Of a stretch of DNA of 64,000 nucleotides, positions 37,859 to 45,896 are shown piece after piece (position 1 is the stretch's first letter; every line of letters begins with the position of its first letter). The DNA comes from Rhodovulum kholense (GTDB taxonomy: Bacteria; Pseudomonadota; Alphaproteobacteria; Rhodobacterales; Rhodobacteraceae). The stretch is from assembly GCF_003053725.1 (NCBI RefSeq), contig NZ_QAYC01000001.1, positions 372,001-436,000 of the forward strand, read 5' to 3'. The notes beneath the pieces were generated by a model, which searched no databases, had not been told where the DNA came from, and saw only the letters and a list, made by a program, of their open reading frames with translations. The position numbers and the translations under genes are program-made.

Positions 37859-38546
37859 GTTGAAGAACATCGCGGCGGGCTACGGGCCGGTCCGGGTACT
37901 GCACGGGCTCAGCCTGACGGTCCGGCCGGGCGAGATCACCTGCCTTCTGGGCCGGAACGGGGCGGGCAAGACCACGGCGATGAAGGCGATCATGGGGCTT
38001 TTGCCGCTTGCTTCGGGCCAGGTGCTGCTGGACGGCGAGGATATCGGCCGGCTGCCCGCCCATGAGGTGCCGCGCCGGGGCATCGGCTATATCCCGCAGG
38101 GGCGGCGGCTGTTTTCGGATCTGACGGTCGCGCAGAACCTCGAGATCGGGATGCGCTGCCGCCATAGCCCGCCCGAGGTCCGCGACCGCGTTCTGGAGAT
38201 GTTCCCGCGGCTTGCCGACCGGATGGGCCAGCGCGCGGGCACCCTGTCGGGCGGCGAACAGCAGATGCTGGCAACCGCCCGCGCGCTATGCGTCGATCCG
38301 CGCGTGTTGTTGCTGGACGAGCCGACCGAAGGCTTGCAGCCCTCGATGATCGCGCTGATCCGCGACACGGTTCTCAGGCTGCGCGACGAAGGTGTGGCGA
38401 TCCTTCTGGTCGAACAACGGCTCGACGCGGTGCTGGCCACAGCCGACCGGGCGGTGATCCTCGAGAACGGCGCGGTTCGGGCCGAGGCCGATGCCGCGGA
38501 GCTGCGGGCCGAACCCGATCTGCTGCGGCGCCATCTCGGGGTTTAA
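37851..38546 (+). CDS. ABC transporter ATPase, LivF type
   Basis: A 231-residue ABC ATPase. Walker A GRNGAGKTT near residues 34-42, IPQGRRLFSDLTVAQNL (LivF hallmark), signature LSGGEQQMLATARAL and Walker B VLLLDEPTEGLQP. It completes a five-gene LIV importer. A 12-bp hairpin terminator follows. Confidence 0.93.
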   Translation: MLELKNIAAGYGPVRVLHGLSLTVRPGEITCLLGRNGAGKTTAMKAIMGLLPLASGQVLLDGEDIGRLPAHEVPRRGIGYIPQGRRLFSDLTVAQNLEIGMRCRHSPPEVRDRVLEMFPRLADRMGQRAGTLSGGEQQMLATARALCVDPRVLLLDEPTEGLQPSMIALIRDTVLRLRDEGVAILLVEQRLDAVLATADRAVILENGAVRAEADAAELRAEPDLLRRHLGV

Positions 38547-38554
38547 CACCCCAT

Positions 38555-38587
38555 ATCCCATTGCAAGACAGGCAGTTGCAATGGGAT
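38555..38587. terminator. Bidirectional hairpin between convergent genes
   Basis: ATCCCATTGCAA and TTGCAATGGGAT form a perfect 12-bp stem with a 9-base loop (38567-38575), between the LivF-type gene and the convergent oxidoreductase gene. Moderate AT content and position make it a good bidirectional terminator. Confidence 0.75.
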
Positions 38588-38624
38588 GCTCATGTTTTAC
38601 GTGAACCTGTGAGCGGTCCCTGTC

Positions 38625-40661
38625 CTACAGGTCCTTCACCAGCCGCAACGCGTCGTAGATCGCGGCATGCACGTTGCGCGCGGCCACCGCGTCACCGATG
38701 CGGAACAGCCGATAGCGCCCCTCGGGATTGCGGCCCAGCGCCTGCGGCCGCCCTTCGATCAGCGCGGGGTAATCGACCTCGCCCAGGTTCGACGCGCCCG
38801 GCCGCAGCCCGAAATAAAGATCGTCAAGCGGATGCGTGCCCGTATTGACCACCACCTGATCGACCTGCCGTTCGCGCGTCTCGGGGCCGTAATCGCTGCC
38901 AAGCACCGCGGTCAGCGTATTCCCCGTCCGCCGGATCGCATCGAGCCGCCAGGTCGGGGTCCAGACCACATCGGCCCGCTGCAGGGCCCGGAGCGCCGGG
39001 GTCAGCGACATCGCCATCACCTCGGGCACCAGGCTGCGGTCGCGGCAGACGATCTCGACCCGCGCGCCGGCCGCGGCCAGCGCCTCGGCGGTCTGCAGCC
39101 CCGCATGATCGCCCGCATCGTCCCACAAAAGCACGTTCATGCCCGGCCGCACCTCCCCCGACAGGATGTCCCAGGCCGAAACCGCAAGCCCGTCGCCCTC
39201 GGCCAGACCCGGCTCGGGCGGCAGGCCGCCGGTGGCGACGATCGCCACATCGGGCGCCTCGGCCTGCACCGTCTCGGGCTCGGCCCAGGAATTGAACCGG
39301 AAGCCGACGCCAAGCCGGGTGCATTCGGCCATGCGCCAGTCGATCACCGCCATCATCTCGGCCCGGCGCGGGTGGCGCGCCAGCAGCCGGACCTGACCGC
39401 CCGGATCGTTCCCGGCCTCGTGCAGCACCACCTCGTGCCCGCGTTCGGCCGCGACCCGCGCGGCCTCGAGCCCGCCGGGACCGGCGCCGACCACCACCAC
39501 CTTCAGGGGCGTGGCGGCCTTCGCCACCAGATGCGGCATCGTCAGCTCGCGCCCGGTGGCGGGGTTGTGCAGGCAATAGGCGGACCCGCCCTGATAGATG
39601 CGGTCGAGGCAGTAATTGGCGCCGACGCAGGGCCGGATGCGGTCCTCGGTGCCCGCCACCAGCTTGGCGATCAGATGCGGGTCGGCCAGATGCGCGCGGG
39701 TCATGCCGACCATGTCGAGCTTGCCTTCGGCGATGGCGTGGCGCGCGGTCGCGAGATCGGGAATGCGCGCGGCATGCAGGGTGGGCAGCCCGGTCGCGGC
39801 CCGGATCCCGCCCGCGAAATCGAGATGCGGGGCGCTTTTCATCCCCTGCACCGGGATCACGTCGGTCAGCCCGGCATCGGTGTCGATATGGCCGCGGATC
39901 ACGTTCAGGAAATCGACCAGCCCGCTGTCCTTCAGCCGCCGGGCAATCTCCAGCCCCTCGGCCGCGCCGATCCCGCCCGGCAACGCCTCGTCGGCGACAT
40001 GGCGGATGCCGACGATGAAATCGGGGCCGACCCGGTCGCGGATCGCCCGCAGCACCTCCATCGACAGGCGCATCCGGTCGTCGAGATCGCCGCCCCAGGG
40101 CGGCTCCAGCGCATTGGTCAAGGGCGACCAGAACTGGTCGAGCAGATGGCCATAGGCCTCAAGCTCGATCCCGTCGAGCCCGGCCGCCTGCATCCGCTCG
40201 GCGGCATCGGCATAGTCGGTCACGATGCGCGCGATGTCCCAGTCCTCGGCGGTCTTGGGAAAGGCGCGGTGCGCGATCTCGCGGGCGGGCCCGGCCGAGA
40301 CCACCGGCAGCCAGTCGCCCCGGTCCCAGCGGGTGCGGCGGCCCAGATGGGTCAGCTGGATCATCACCGCCGTGCCGTGCTCGTGGCAGTCGTCGGTCAG
40401 CCGTTTCATCCAGCCCACCACCTCGTCCTTCCAGGCGAGGATGTTGTTGAAGGCGGGCGGGCTGTCGCGCGAGACCGAGGCCGACCCCGCCGTCATGGTC
40501 AGCGCGACCCCGGCCCGGGCGCGTTCGACGTGATAGGCGCGGTAGCGGTCCTTGGGCAGGCCGTCCTCGGCATAGGCGGGCTCGTGCGCGGACAGGAAGA
40601 TCCGGTTCTTCAGCGTCAGGTGGCGCAGCCGGAAGGGCGAAAGCAGGGGGTCGTTGGTCAT
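38625..40661 (-). CDS. NADH:flavin oxidoreductase, FadH/DgcA-like
   Basis: A 678-residue flavoenzyme with an N-terminal TIM-barrel of the old-yellow-enzyme type (residues 1-350) and a C-terminal NAD(P)/FAD module (GAGPGGLEAARVAAERGHEV near 393). A Cys-rich 4Fe-4S segment, RPCVGANYCLDRIYQGGSAY and a following C-x-NPATG, lies near 343-370. The layout matches 2,4-dienoyl-CoA reductase, trimethylamine dehydrogenase and the betaine demethylase subunit DgcA; the N-terminal FLSAHEPAYAEDGLPKDRY resembles DgcA most (from memory). It lies convergent to a LIV importer. Substrate uncertain. Confidence 0.8.
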   Translation of the reverse strand: MTNDPLLSPFRLRHLTLKNRIFLSAHEPAYAEDGLPKDRYRAYHVERARAGVALTMTAGSASVSRDSPPAFNNILAWKDEVVGWMKRLTDDCHEHGTAVMIQLTHLGRRTRWDRGDWLPVVSAGPAREIAHRAFPKTAEDWDIARIVTDYADAAERMQAAGLDGIELEAYGHLLDQFWSPLTNALEPPWGGDLDDRMRLSMEVLRAIRDRVGPDFIVGIRHVADEALPGGIGAAEGLEIARRLKDSGLVDFLNVIRGHIDTDAGLTDVIPVQGMKSAPHLDFAGGIRAATGLPTLHAARIPDLATARHAIAEGKLDMVGMTRAHLADPHLIAKLVAGTEDRIRPCVGANYCLDRIYQGGSAYCLHNPATGRELTMPHLVAKAATPLKVVVVGAGPGGLEAARVAAERGHEVVLHEAGNDPGGQVRLLARHPRRAEMMAVIDWRMAECTRLGVGFRFNSWAEPETVQAEAPDVAIVATGGLPPEPGLAEGDGLAVSAWDILSGEVRPGMNVLLWDDAGDHAGLQTAEALAAAGARVEIVCRDRSLVPEVMAMSLTPALRALQRADVVWTPTWRLDAIRRTGNTLTAVLGSDYGPETRERQVDQVVVNTGTHPLDDLYFGLRPGASNLGEVDYPALIEGRPQALGRNPEGRYRLFRIGDAVAARNVHAAIYDALRLVKDL

Positions 40662-40778
40662 CGGGCTCTCCGTCGGTCGCGCCGAGTGTTCCCCGCGCCG
40701 CAGCGTTCTGGCAAGCCGGACCGGGCTGCGCCGCTCGGCCGAATTGCGGGGCGGGGCGAAGTCGCCTAGGGATCGGGC

Positions 40779-40811
40779 ATGTCCCCGTTGCGAAAGGCCG
40801 CCTCCGCATGA
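40779..40811 (+). other. Possible 10-residue upstream ORF coupled to a methyltransferase
   Basis: ATG at 40779 opens MSPLRKAASA and its TGA overlaps the methyltransferase ATG as ATGA (40808-40811). The methyltransferase has no good ribosome site of its own. Coupled reinitiation is possible but could be coincidence. Confidence 0.25.
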
Positions 40812-41485
40812 CCGACCCGATCCGCACCACGCTTGACGTTCTTCTGGAAATTCTGGCGCCGCTCGAGGGGCGGTGCGTGCTTGATATCGGCTGCGGCCGG
40901 GGCGGGCTGGCCGGGCCCTTCCGCGCGGCCGGGGCCGAGTGGCGCGGGCTGGAACCCTTCCCGCAGGCGAGCGGCGCGCCCGGCATCGACGTGGCCCAGG
41001 CCGAGGCGATGCCCTATCCCTCGGGCGCCTTCGATGTCGCGGTCATCGTCAACGCGCTGCATCACATCCCGGTCGAGGGCATGGGCGACGCGCTGGCCGA
41101 GGCGGCACGGGTGATCGCGCCCGAGGCGCCGCTGGTGGTGATCGAGCCGCGCGTCGAGGGCGATCTGAGCCAGGTGATCGCGACCGTCGATGACGAGACC
41201 GAGATCCGCACGGCGGCGCAGGCCGCGCTTGATGCCGCGGTGGCCTCCGGGCTTCTGACCGAGACCCGCGCCTTCGACTATGTGCGGCGCGAGGTCTATG
41301 ACGATTTCGACGCCTTCGTCGGCCGGATCTCGTCCTTCGCGCCCGAGCGCGGCGTGCTGACCGAGGATCTGACCGAGGCGCTGCGCGCGGCGTTTCTGGC
41401 GCGCGCGGGCCGCGAGGGCGCGGCCTTCACCCTGACCCAGCCGATGTCGGCGCGGCTGTTCCGGCGCGGTCCGGCGGCAGGCTAG
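40808..41485 (+). CDS. Class I SAM-dependent methyltransferase
   Basis: A 225-residue soluble methyltransferase (Methyltransf_11 type): motif I VLDIGCGRGGLAGPFRAAGA near residues 23-42, then AQAEAMPYPSGAFDVAVIVNALHH near 62-85. The substrate is unknown. It is divergent from the flavin oxidoreductase gene and its 3' end overlaps the convergent LysR gene by 59 bases. Confidence 0.82.
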   Translation: MTDPIRTTLDVLLEILAPLEGRCVLDIGCGRGGLAGPFRAAGAEWRGLEPFPQASGAPGIDVAQAEAMPYPSGAFDVAVIVNALHHIPVEGMGDALAEAARVIAPEAPLVVIEPRVEGDLSQVIATVDDETEIRTAAQAALDAAVASGLLTETRAFDYVRREVYDDFDAFVGRISSFAPERGVLTEDLTEALRAAFLARAGREGAAFTLTQPMSARLFRRGPAAG

Positions 41486-42401
41486 GGGCGCGCGCCGCCG
41501 CCCAGACCCCGCCCGCCAGAAGGTCGCCCACCACCGCGCGCAGGGTTTCGGCCACCGCCTCCTGGGCACGGGTCACCGGGCGCGCGGCCGGCCGGATCAG
41601 CCAGGCCCCGCGCCAGAGCCCCGGCGCCGCGATCCGGCTGACGATCAGCGCGCGGGCCTCGGCCTCGGGCGCGACCGCGTGCCAGGGCAGCACCGAGGCG
41701 CCGAAGCCCGCCGCGACCAGGTTCTTGATATTGGCATAGGAGTCGATCTCGACGGCCAGCTCCGGCGCAATCCCGTCGGTCGCAAGCCGGGCGTCGAGCA
41801 TCCGGCGCAGCCCATGCGCCCGGCTTGGCAGCACCAGCGGCACGCCGTCAAGCGCGGCCAGCCCGATTTCCGGCGGGGCGGGCCAGTCGGGCGGCCAGAG
41901 CACGACCAGTTCCTCTTCCAGCAGCGGATCGCAAGCCAGACCCGGATCGGCGGGCGCCTCGTAAAGCACCGCCAGATCGACCCGGCCTTCGGACAGCCAT
42001 CCGGCGACGAACCCGCTCATCGCCTCGGCGATCTGCAGCGTGATCCGCGGATAGCGCTCGCGCAGCGCCTCGATCAGCGGCACCGCCAGAAGCCCGCCGA
42101 TGGTGCCGGTCAGCCCGATCGCGACCCGGCCCGAGGGGTCGGTCTCGAGCCCGCGGATCTCGGCCTCGGTCCGCGCGACCTCGTCGAGGATCGACCGCGC
42201 CCGCCGCGCCAGAAGCTCGCCCGCCTCGGTCGGCACCACCCCGGTCGGACGGCGCAGCAACAGCCGGGTGCCCAGCCGGTCCTCGAGGTTGCGCACATGC
42301 AGCGACAGCGCGGGCTGGGCGACGTTCAGCGTGCCCGCCGCCCGGGTGATCGACCCGCGTTCGACGATTTCCAGAAAATAGCGAAGCTGCCGCAGATCCA
42401 T
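41427..42401 (-). CDS. LysR family transcriptional regulator
   Basis: A 324-residue LysR-type regulator: N-terminal winged helix MDLRQLRYFLEIVERGSITR with AAGTLNVAQPALSLHVRNLE, then a two-lobed effector domain (RVAIGLTGTIGGLLAVPLIEALRERYP; LAVLYEAPADPG; NLVAAGFGASVLPWHAV). The last 30 residues are an Ala/Pro/Arg-rich tail that overlaps the convergent methyltransferase gene. An earlier in-frame ATG at 42443 exists, but the fold starts at 42401. It is divergent from the acyl-CoA dehydrogenase operon and most likely its activator. Confidence 0.9.
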   Translation of the reverse strand: MDLRQLRYFLEIVERGSITRAAGTLNVAQPALSLHVRNLEDRLGTRLLLRRPTGVVPTEAGELLARRARSILDEVARTEAEIRGLETDPSGRVAIGLTGTIGGLLAVPLIEALRERYPRITLQIAEAMSGFVAGWLSEGRVDLAVLYEAPADPGLACDPLLEEELVVLWPPDWPAPPEIGLAALDGVPLVLPSRAHGLRRMLDARLATDGIAPELAVEIDSYANIKNLVAAGFGASVLPWHAVAPEAEARALIVSRIAAPGLWRGAWLIRPAARPVTRAQEAVAETLRAVVGDLLAGGVWAAARAPSLPPDRAGTAAPTSAGSG

Positions 42402-42430
42402 GCCCGTGCCCGAAGGGTCCAGCCTGCCCC

Positions 42431-42471
42431 ATATAAAAACCATATGGCAGTCAGGCAAAGAATATATTTGC
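42431..42471. promoter_or_regulatory. LysR-type operator candidates in the divergent region
   Basis: ATATAAAAACCATAT at 42431-42445 fits the T-N11-A dyad of LysR boxes. A second dyad GCAAA-N7-TTTGC lies at 42455-42471 and includes TATATT (42463-42468), a possible -10 for the acyl-CoA dehydrogenase operon. Two sites about 25 bases apart centre to centre suit a LysR tetramer (inference). Confidence 0.5.
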
Positions 42472-42524
42472 ATGATGGGAGGACGTGCGCATTTCTGGCT
42501 CAAATGCCCCAGGCAGGACCCTCC

Positions 42525-43679
42525 ATGCAGACCGACCCCCATCAGGACATCCGCGACGCCATCCGCGCGCTGTGCGCGACCTTCCCGCCCGAATATCACC
42601 GCCGGATCGATGCCGAACGCGGCTATCCCGAGGCCTTCGTGCAGGCGCTGACCGAAGCCGGATGGATGGCGGCGCTGATCCCGGAAGAGTATGGCGGCTC
42701 GGGGCTGGGGCTGACCGAGGCTTCGGTGATCATGGAAGAGATCAACCGCTCGGGCGGCAATTCCGGCGCCTGTCACGGCCAGATGTACAACATGACGACG
42801 CTGGTCCGGCACGGCTCGGAAGAGCAGCGCCGCCGCTACCTGCCGAAGATCGCGGCGGGCGAGCTGCGGCTGCAGTCGATGGGCGTGACCGAGCCCACCA
42901 CCGGCACCGACACCACCCGGATCAAGACCACGGCGGTCAGGACGGGCGACCGCTATGTCATCAACGGCCAGAAGGTCTGGATCAGCCGGGTCCAGCATTC
43001 CGACCTGATGATCCTTCTGGCGCGCACGACGCCGCTGGCCGAGGTCGCGAAGAAATCCGAAGGCCTGTCGATCTTCCTCGTCGATATCCGCGAGGCGATG
43101 GGCTCGGGCATGACGGTGCGGCCGATCCCCAACATGGTCAATCACGAGACCAACGAGCTGTTCTTCGACAATCTGGAAATCCCGGCCGAGAACCTGATCG
43201 GCGAGGAGGGGCAGGGGTTCAAGTACATCCTGACGGGGCTCAATGCCGAACGCACGCTGATCGCGGCCGAATGCATCGGCGACGGCTACTGGTTCACCGA
43301 CAAGGTCAGCGCCTATGTCCGCGAACGCCAGGTCTTCGGCCGCCCCATCGGGCAGAACCAGGGCGTGCAGTTCCCGATTGCCGAGGCCTTCATCGAGGTC
43401 GAGGCCGCCAGCCTGATGCGGTTCGAGGCCTGCCGGATGTACGATGCCGGCCAGCCCTGCGGCGCCCAGGCCAACATGGCCAAGTATCTGGCCGCCAAGG
43501 CGTCGTGGGAGGCCGCCAATGCTTGCCTGCAATTCCATGGCGGCTTCGGCTTTGCCTGCGAATACGATGTCGAACGCAAGTTCCGCGAGACGCGGCTTTA
43601 CCAAGTGGCGCCGATCTCGACCAATCTCATCCTCAGCTACGTGGCCGAACACGTGCTGGGCCTGCCGAGGTCGTTCTGA
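42525..43679 (+). CDS. Acyl-CoA dehydrogenase with internal catalytic Glu
   Basis: A 384-residue FAD-dependent acyl-CoA dehydrogenase. Seen: MGVTEPTTGTDTTRIKTTA, NGQKVWISR, and LQFHGGFGFACEYDVERKFRE. At the usual C-terminal catalytic position the EGT motif is replaced by QVAPISTN, while Glu242 in TGLNAERTLIA lines up with the helix-G catalytic Glu of isovaleryl-CoA dehydrogenase. So it is probably active but on branched or unusual acyl chains. AGGA lies upstream of the ATG. It is the first gene of a three-gene operon. Confidence 0.88.
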   Translation: MQTDPHQDIRDAIRALCATFPPEYHRRIDAERGYPEAFVQALTEAGWMAALIPEEYGGSGLGLTEASVIMEEINRSGGNSGACHGQMYNMTTLVRHGSEEQRRRYLPKIAAGELRLQSMGVTEPTTGTDTTRIKTTAVRTGDRYVINGQKVWISRVQHSDLMILLARTTPLAEVAKKSEGLSIFLVDIREAMGSGMTVRPIPNMVNHETNELFFDNLEIPAENLIGEEGQGFKYILTGLNAERTLIAAECIGDGYWFTDKVSAYVRERQVFGRPIGQNQGVQFPIAEAFIEVEAASLMRFEACRMYDAGQPCGAQANMAKYLAAKASWEAANACLQFHGGFGFACEYDVERKFRETRLYQVAPISTNLILSYVAEHVLGLPRSF

Positions 43680-44773
43680 TGCGCCCGCTCGACGGCATCG
43701 AGGTGGTCGCGGTCGAACAGGCGGTGGCCGCCCCCTTCGCGACCGCGCGGCTGGCCGATGCGGGCGCCCATGTGATCAAGATCGAGCGGCCCGGCGGCGA
43801 TTTCGCGCGCGGCTATGACGATGCCGCGGCCGGGCAGTCCAGCTATTTCGTCTGGCTCAACCGCGGCAAGGAGACCCGGACGCTGGATCTGGCCAGCGAG
43901 CCGGGACGCGCGGCGCTGGCGGATCTGCTGGCCGGGGCCGATGTGCTGGTGCAGAACCTCAAGCCCGGCGCGCTGGCGCGGCTTGGCTTTTCCGACGCGG
44001 TGCTGGCGCGCGACTATCCGCGGCTGATCTCCTGCGCGATCTCGGGCTATGGCACCGAGGGTCCGTTTGCCGACCGCAAGGCCTATGATCTGCTGATCCA
44101 GGCGGAATCGGGGCTGTCCTCGATCACCGGGGGGCCCGACGAACCGGCGCGGGTGGGGGTCTCGATCGTCGATATCGCGACCGGGGCCACGGCCCATTCG
44201 GCGATCCTCGAGGCGCTGATCCGCCGCGGCGTGACCGGGCAGGGGGCACGGATCTCGGTCTCGATGTTCGACGTGATGGCCGAATGGCTGACCGTGCCGC
44301 TGCTGAACCACGAGGCCGGGCGCACGCCGGGGCGGGTCGGGCTCGCGCATCCCTCGATCGCGCCCTACGGGGTGTTTCATCCCGGCGATGGCCGCCCGAT
44401 CCTGATCTCGATCCAGAGCGACCGCGAATGGCGCGCACTGGCCGAGCACTTCCTCGACGCGCCCGGGCTGGGCACCGATCCGCGCTTTGCGACCAATGTG
44501 GTGCGGGTCCGGAACCGCGCCGAGACCGACCGGATCGTCGCCGAGGCCTTTGCCCGGCGCAGCGGCGCGGAGGCCGTGGCGGCCCTGGTCGCCGCCGACA
44601 TCGCCTTTGCCTCGGTCAACGACATGGCCGGGCTCTCGGCCCATCCGCATCTGCGCCGGATCGAGGTCGACAGCCCCAATGGCCCGGTCACGATGCCCGC
44701 GCCCGCCGCCCGGGTCGAGGGCGAGACGCGCCGCTACGGCCCGGTGCCCGCCCTGAAACCCCGGGAGACCTGA
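43679..44773 (+). CDS. Class III CoA-transferase (CaiB/BaiF family)
   Basis: A 364-residue CoA-transferase. Seen: GIEVVAVEQAVAAPFATARLADAGA, KIERPGGDFARGYD near residue 38, the NRGKETRTLDL motif, and DLLIQAESGLSSITG with the conserved Asp nucleophile region (KAYD, near 141) and GVSIVDIATG. It would activate an acid with CoA taken from another thioester. Its ATG overlaps the dehydrogenase TGA by one base. Confidence 0.9.
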   Translation: MRPLDGIEVVAVEQAVAAPFATARLADAGAHVIKIERPGGDFARGYDDAAAGQSSYFVWLNRGKETRTLDLASEPGRAALADLLAGADVLVQNLKPGALARLGFSDAVLARDYPRLISCAISGYGTEGPFADRKAYDLLIQAESGLSSITGGPDEPARVGVSIVDIATGATAHSAILEALIRRGVTGQGARISVSMFDVMAEWLTVPLLNHEAGRTPGRVGLAHPSIAPYGVFHPGDGRPILISIQSDREWRALAEHFLDAPGLGTDPRFATNVVRVRNRAETDRIVAEAFARRSGAEAVAALVAADIAFASVNDMAGLSAHPHLRRIEVDSPNGPVTMPAPAARVEGETRRYGPVPALKPRET

Positions 44774-45604
44774 ATGGATCTCGATATCGAGCATCTGCGC
44801 GGCTGGATCGGCCGGGAGGAGACCGCGACCGAGCGGCTGACCCCCGATCTGGTCCGCCGCTTCGCCGCCACCTTCGACCGGACCTGGCCGCTGCAGCCCG
44901 GCAACGAGGCGCCGCTTCTGATCCATTTCTGCCTGGCGCAGCCGACGGTGCCGGGCGCCGAGCTTGGCCCCGACGGCCATCCGGCGCGGGGCGGGTTCCT
45001 GCCGCCGGTGCCGCTGCCCCGGCGGATGTGGGCGGGGGGCGCGTTCCGCTTTCACACGCCGCTGCGGGTCGGAGACAGCGTCACCCGGCGGTCCACCATC
45101 GCCGATGTCACGCTGAAACACGGTCGTTCGGGGCCATTGCTGTTCGTGACGGTCGAGCACAAGATCCGCGCCCGCGGGCGGCTCGCGCTGACCGAACGGC
45201 AGGATCTGGTCTATCGCGCCGCCGCCCCGTTCAGCCCGCCTGCGGCTGACCCGGCCGCGCAGGGCAGTTCGGTCCGGCGGCTGATGCCCGGGCCAGTGAT
45301 GCTGTTTCGCTATTCGGCCCTGACCTTCAACGGCCACCGCATCCATTACGATGCCCCCTATGCGCGCGAGGTCGAGGGCTATCCCGGTCTCGTGGTGCAT
45401 GGGCCGATGCAGGCGACGCTGCTTGTGCAATTCGCGGCCGATCTCAAGGGCAGCTGCCCGTCGCGCTTTGCCTTCCGCAGCGTCTCGACCGTGTTCGACA
45501 CCGCCGAGATGGAGATGCATGCCAATTGCGAGGGCGACAGCCTGCGGCTCTGGACGGCGCAGGCGGGCGGCCCGGTCGCGATGGAGGCCACCGCAAGCTG
45601 GTAG
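44774..45604 (+). CDS. MaoC/HTD2-type hydratase (mesaconyl-C4-CoA hydratase-like)
   Basis: A 276-residue double-hotdog hydratase. The N-terminal half contains GHPARGGFLPPVPLPRRMWAGG and FHTPLRVGDSVTRRSTI, typical of FAS1-like dehydratase/HTD2 proteins; the C-terminal half has FRYSALTFNGHRIHYDAPYA, which holds the hydratase 2 active Asp/His region (NGHRIHYD). The size and pattern fit the Meh type (mesaconyl-C4-CoA hydratase). It starts directly after the CoA-transferase stop, so the three enzymes should act on one acyl-CoA (inference). Confidence 0.82.
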   Translation: MDLDIEHLRGWIGREETATERLTPDLVRRFAATFDRTWPLQPGNEAPLLIHFCLAQPTVPGAELGPDGHPARGGFLPPVPLPRRMWAGGAFRFHTPLRVGDSVTRRSTIADVTLKHGRSGPLLFVTVEHKIRARGRLALTERQDLVYRAAAPFSPPAADPAAQGSSVRRLMPGPVMLFRYSALTFNGHRIHYDAPYAREVEGYPGLVVHGPMQATLLVQFAADLKGSCPSRFAFRSVSTVFDTAEMEMHANCEGDSLRLWTAQAGGPVAMEATASW

Positions 45605-45896
45605 CGCGGGGCCTTGGTCCCGGATGGTTCCGGCGTGGCCTGCGCGACAACAGGCCCGCACGGCGGGGTCTTTCAAGTCCCTCCGGTCAAAGAAGGCTGG
45701 CCATCGGCCGCCGGGCGCGGTAGCTGGCAGGAACGGCACCGCTGTCGCGGTCGCGCCGGGAGGCCAAAGGCGCCCGGCAGAGCGAAAACGGCGCCTGCCG
45801 GGACGCTGCGAGTCCGCCCGCCGAGGATTGGCGGTGTCGCTGCGCCCCGGAAAATGCTAGAACGGAATACAACCGGAACGGGAGCAAGGTGAAGCC

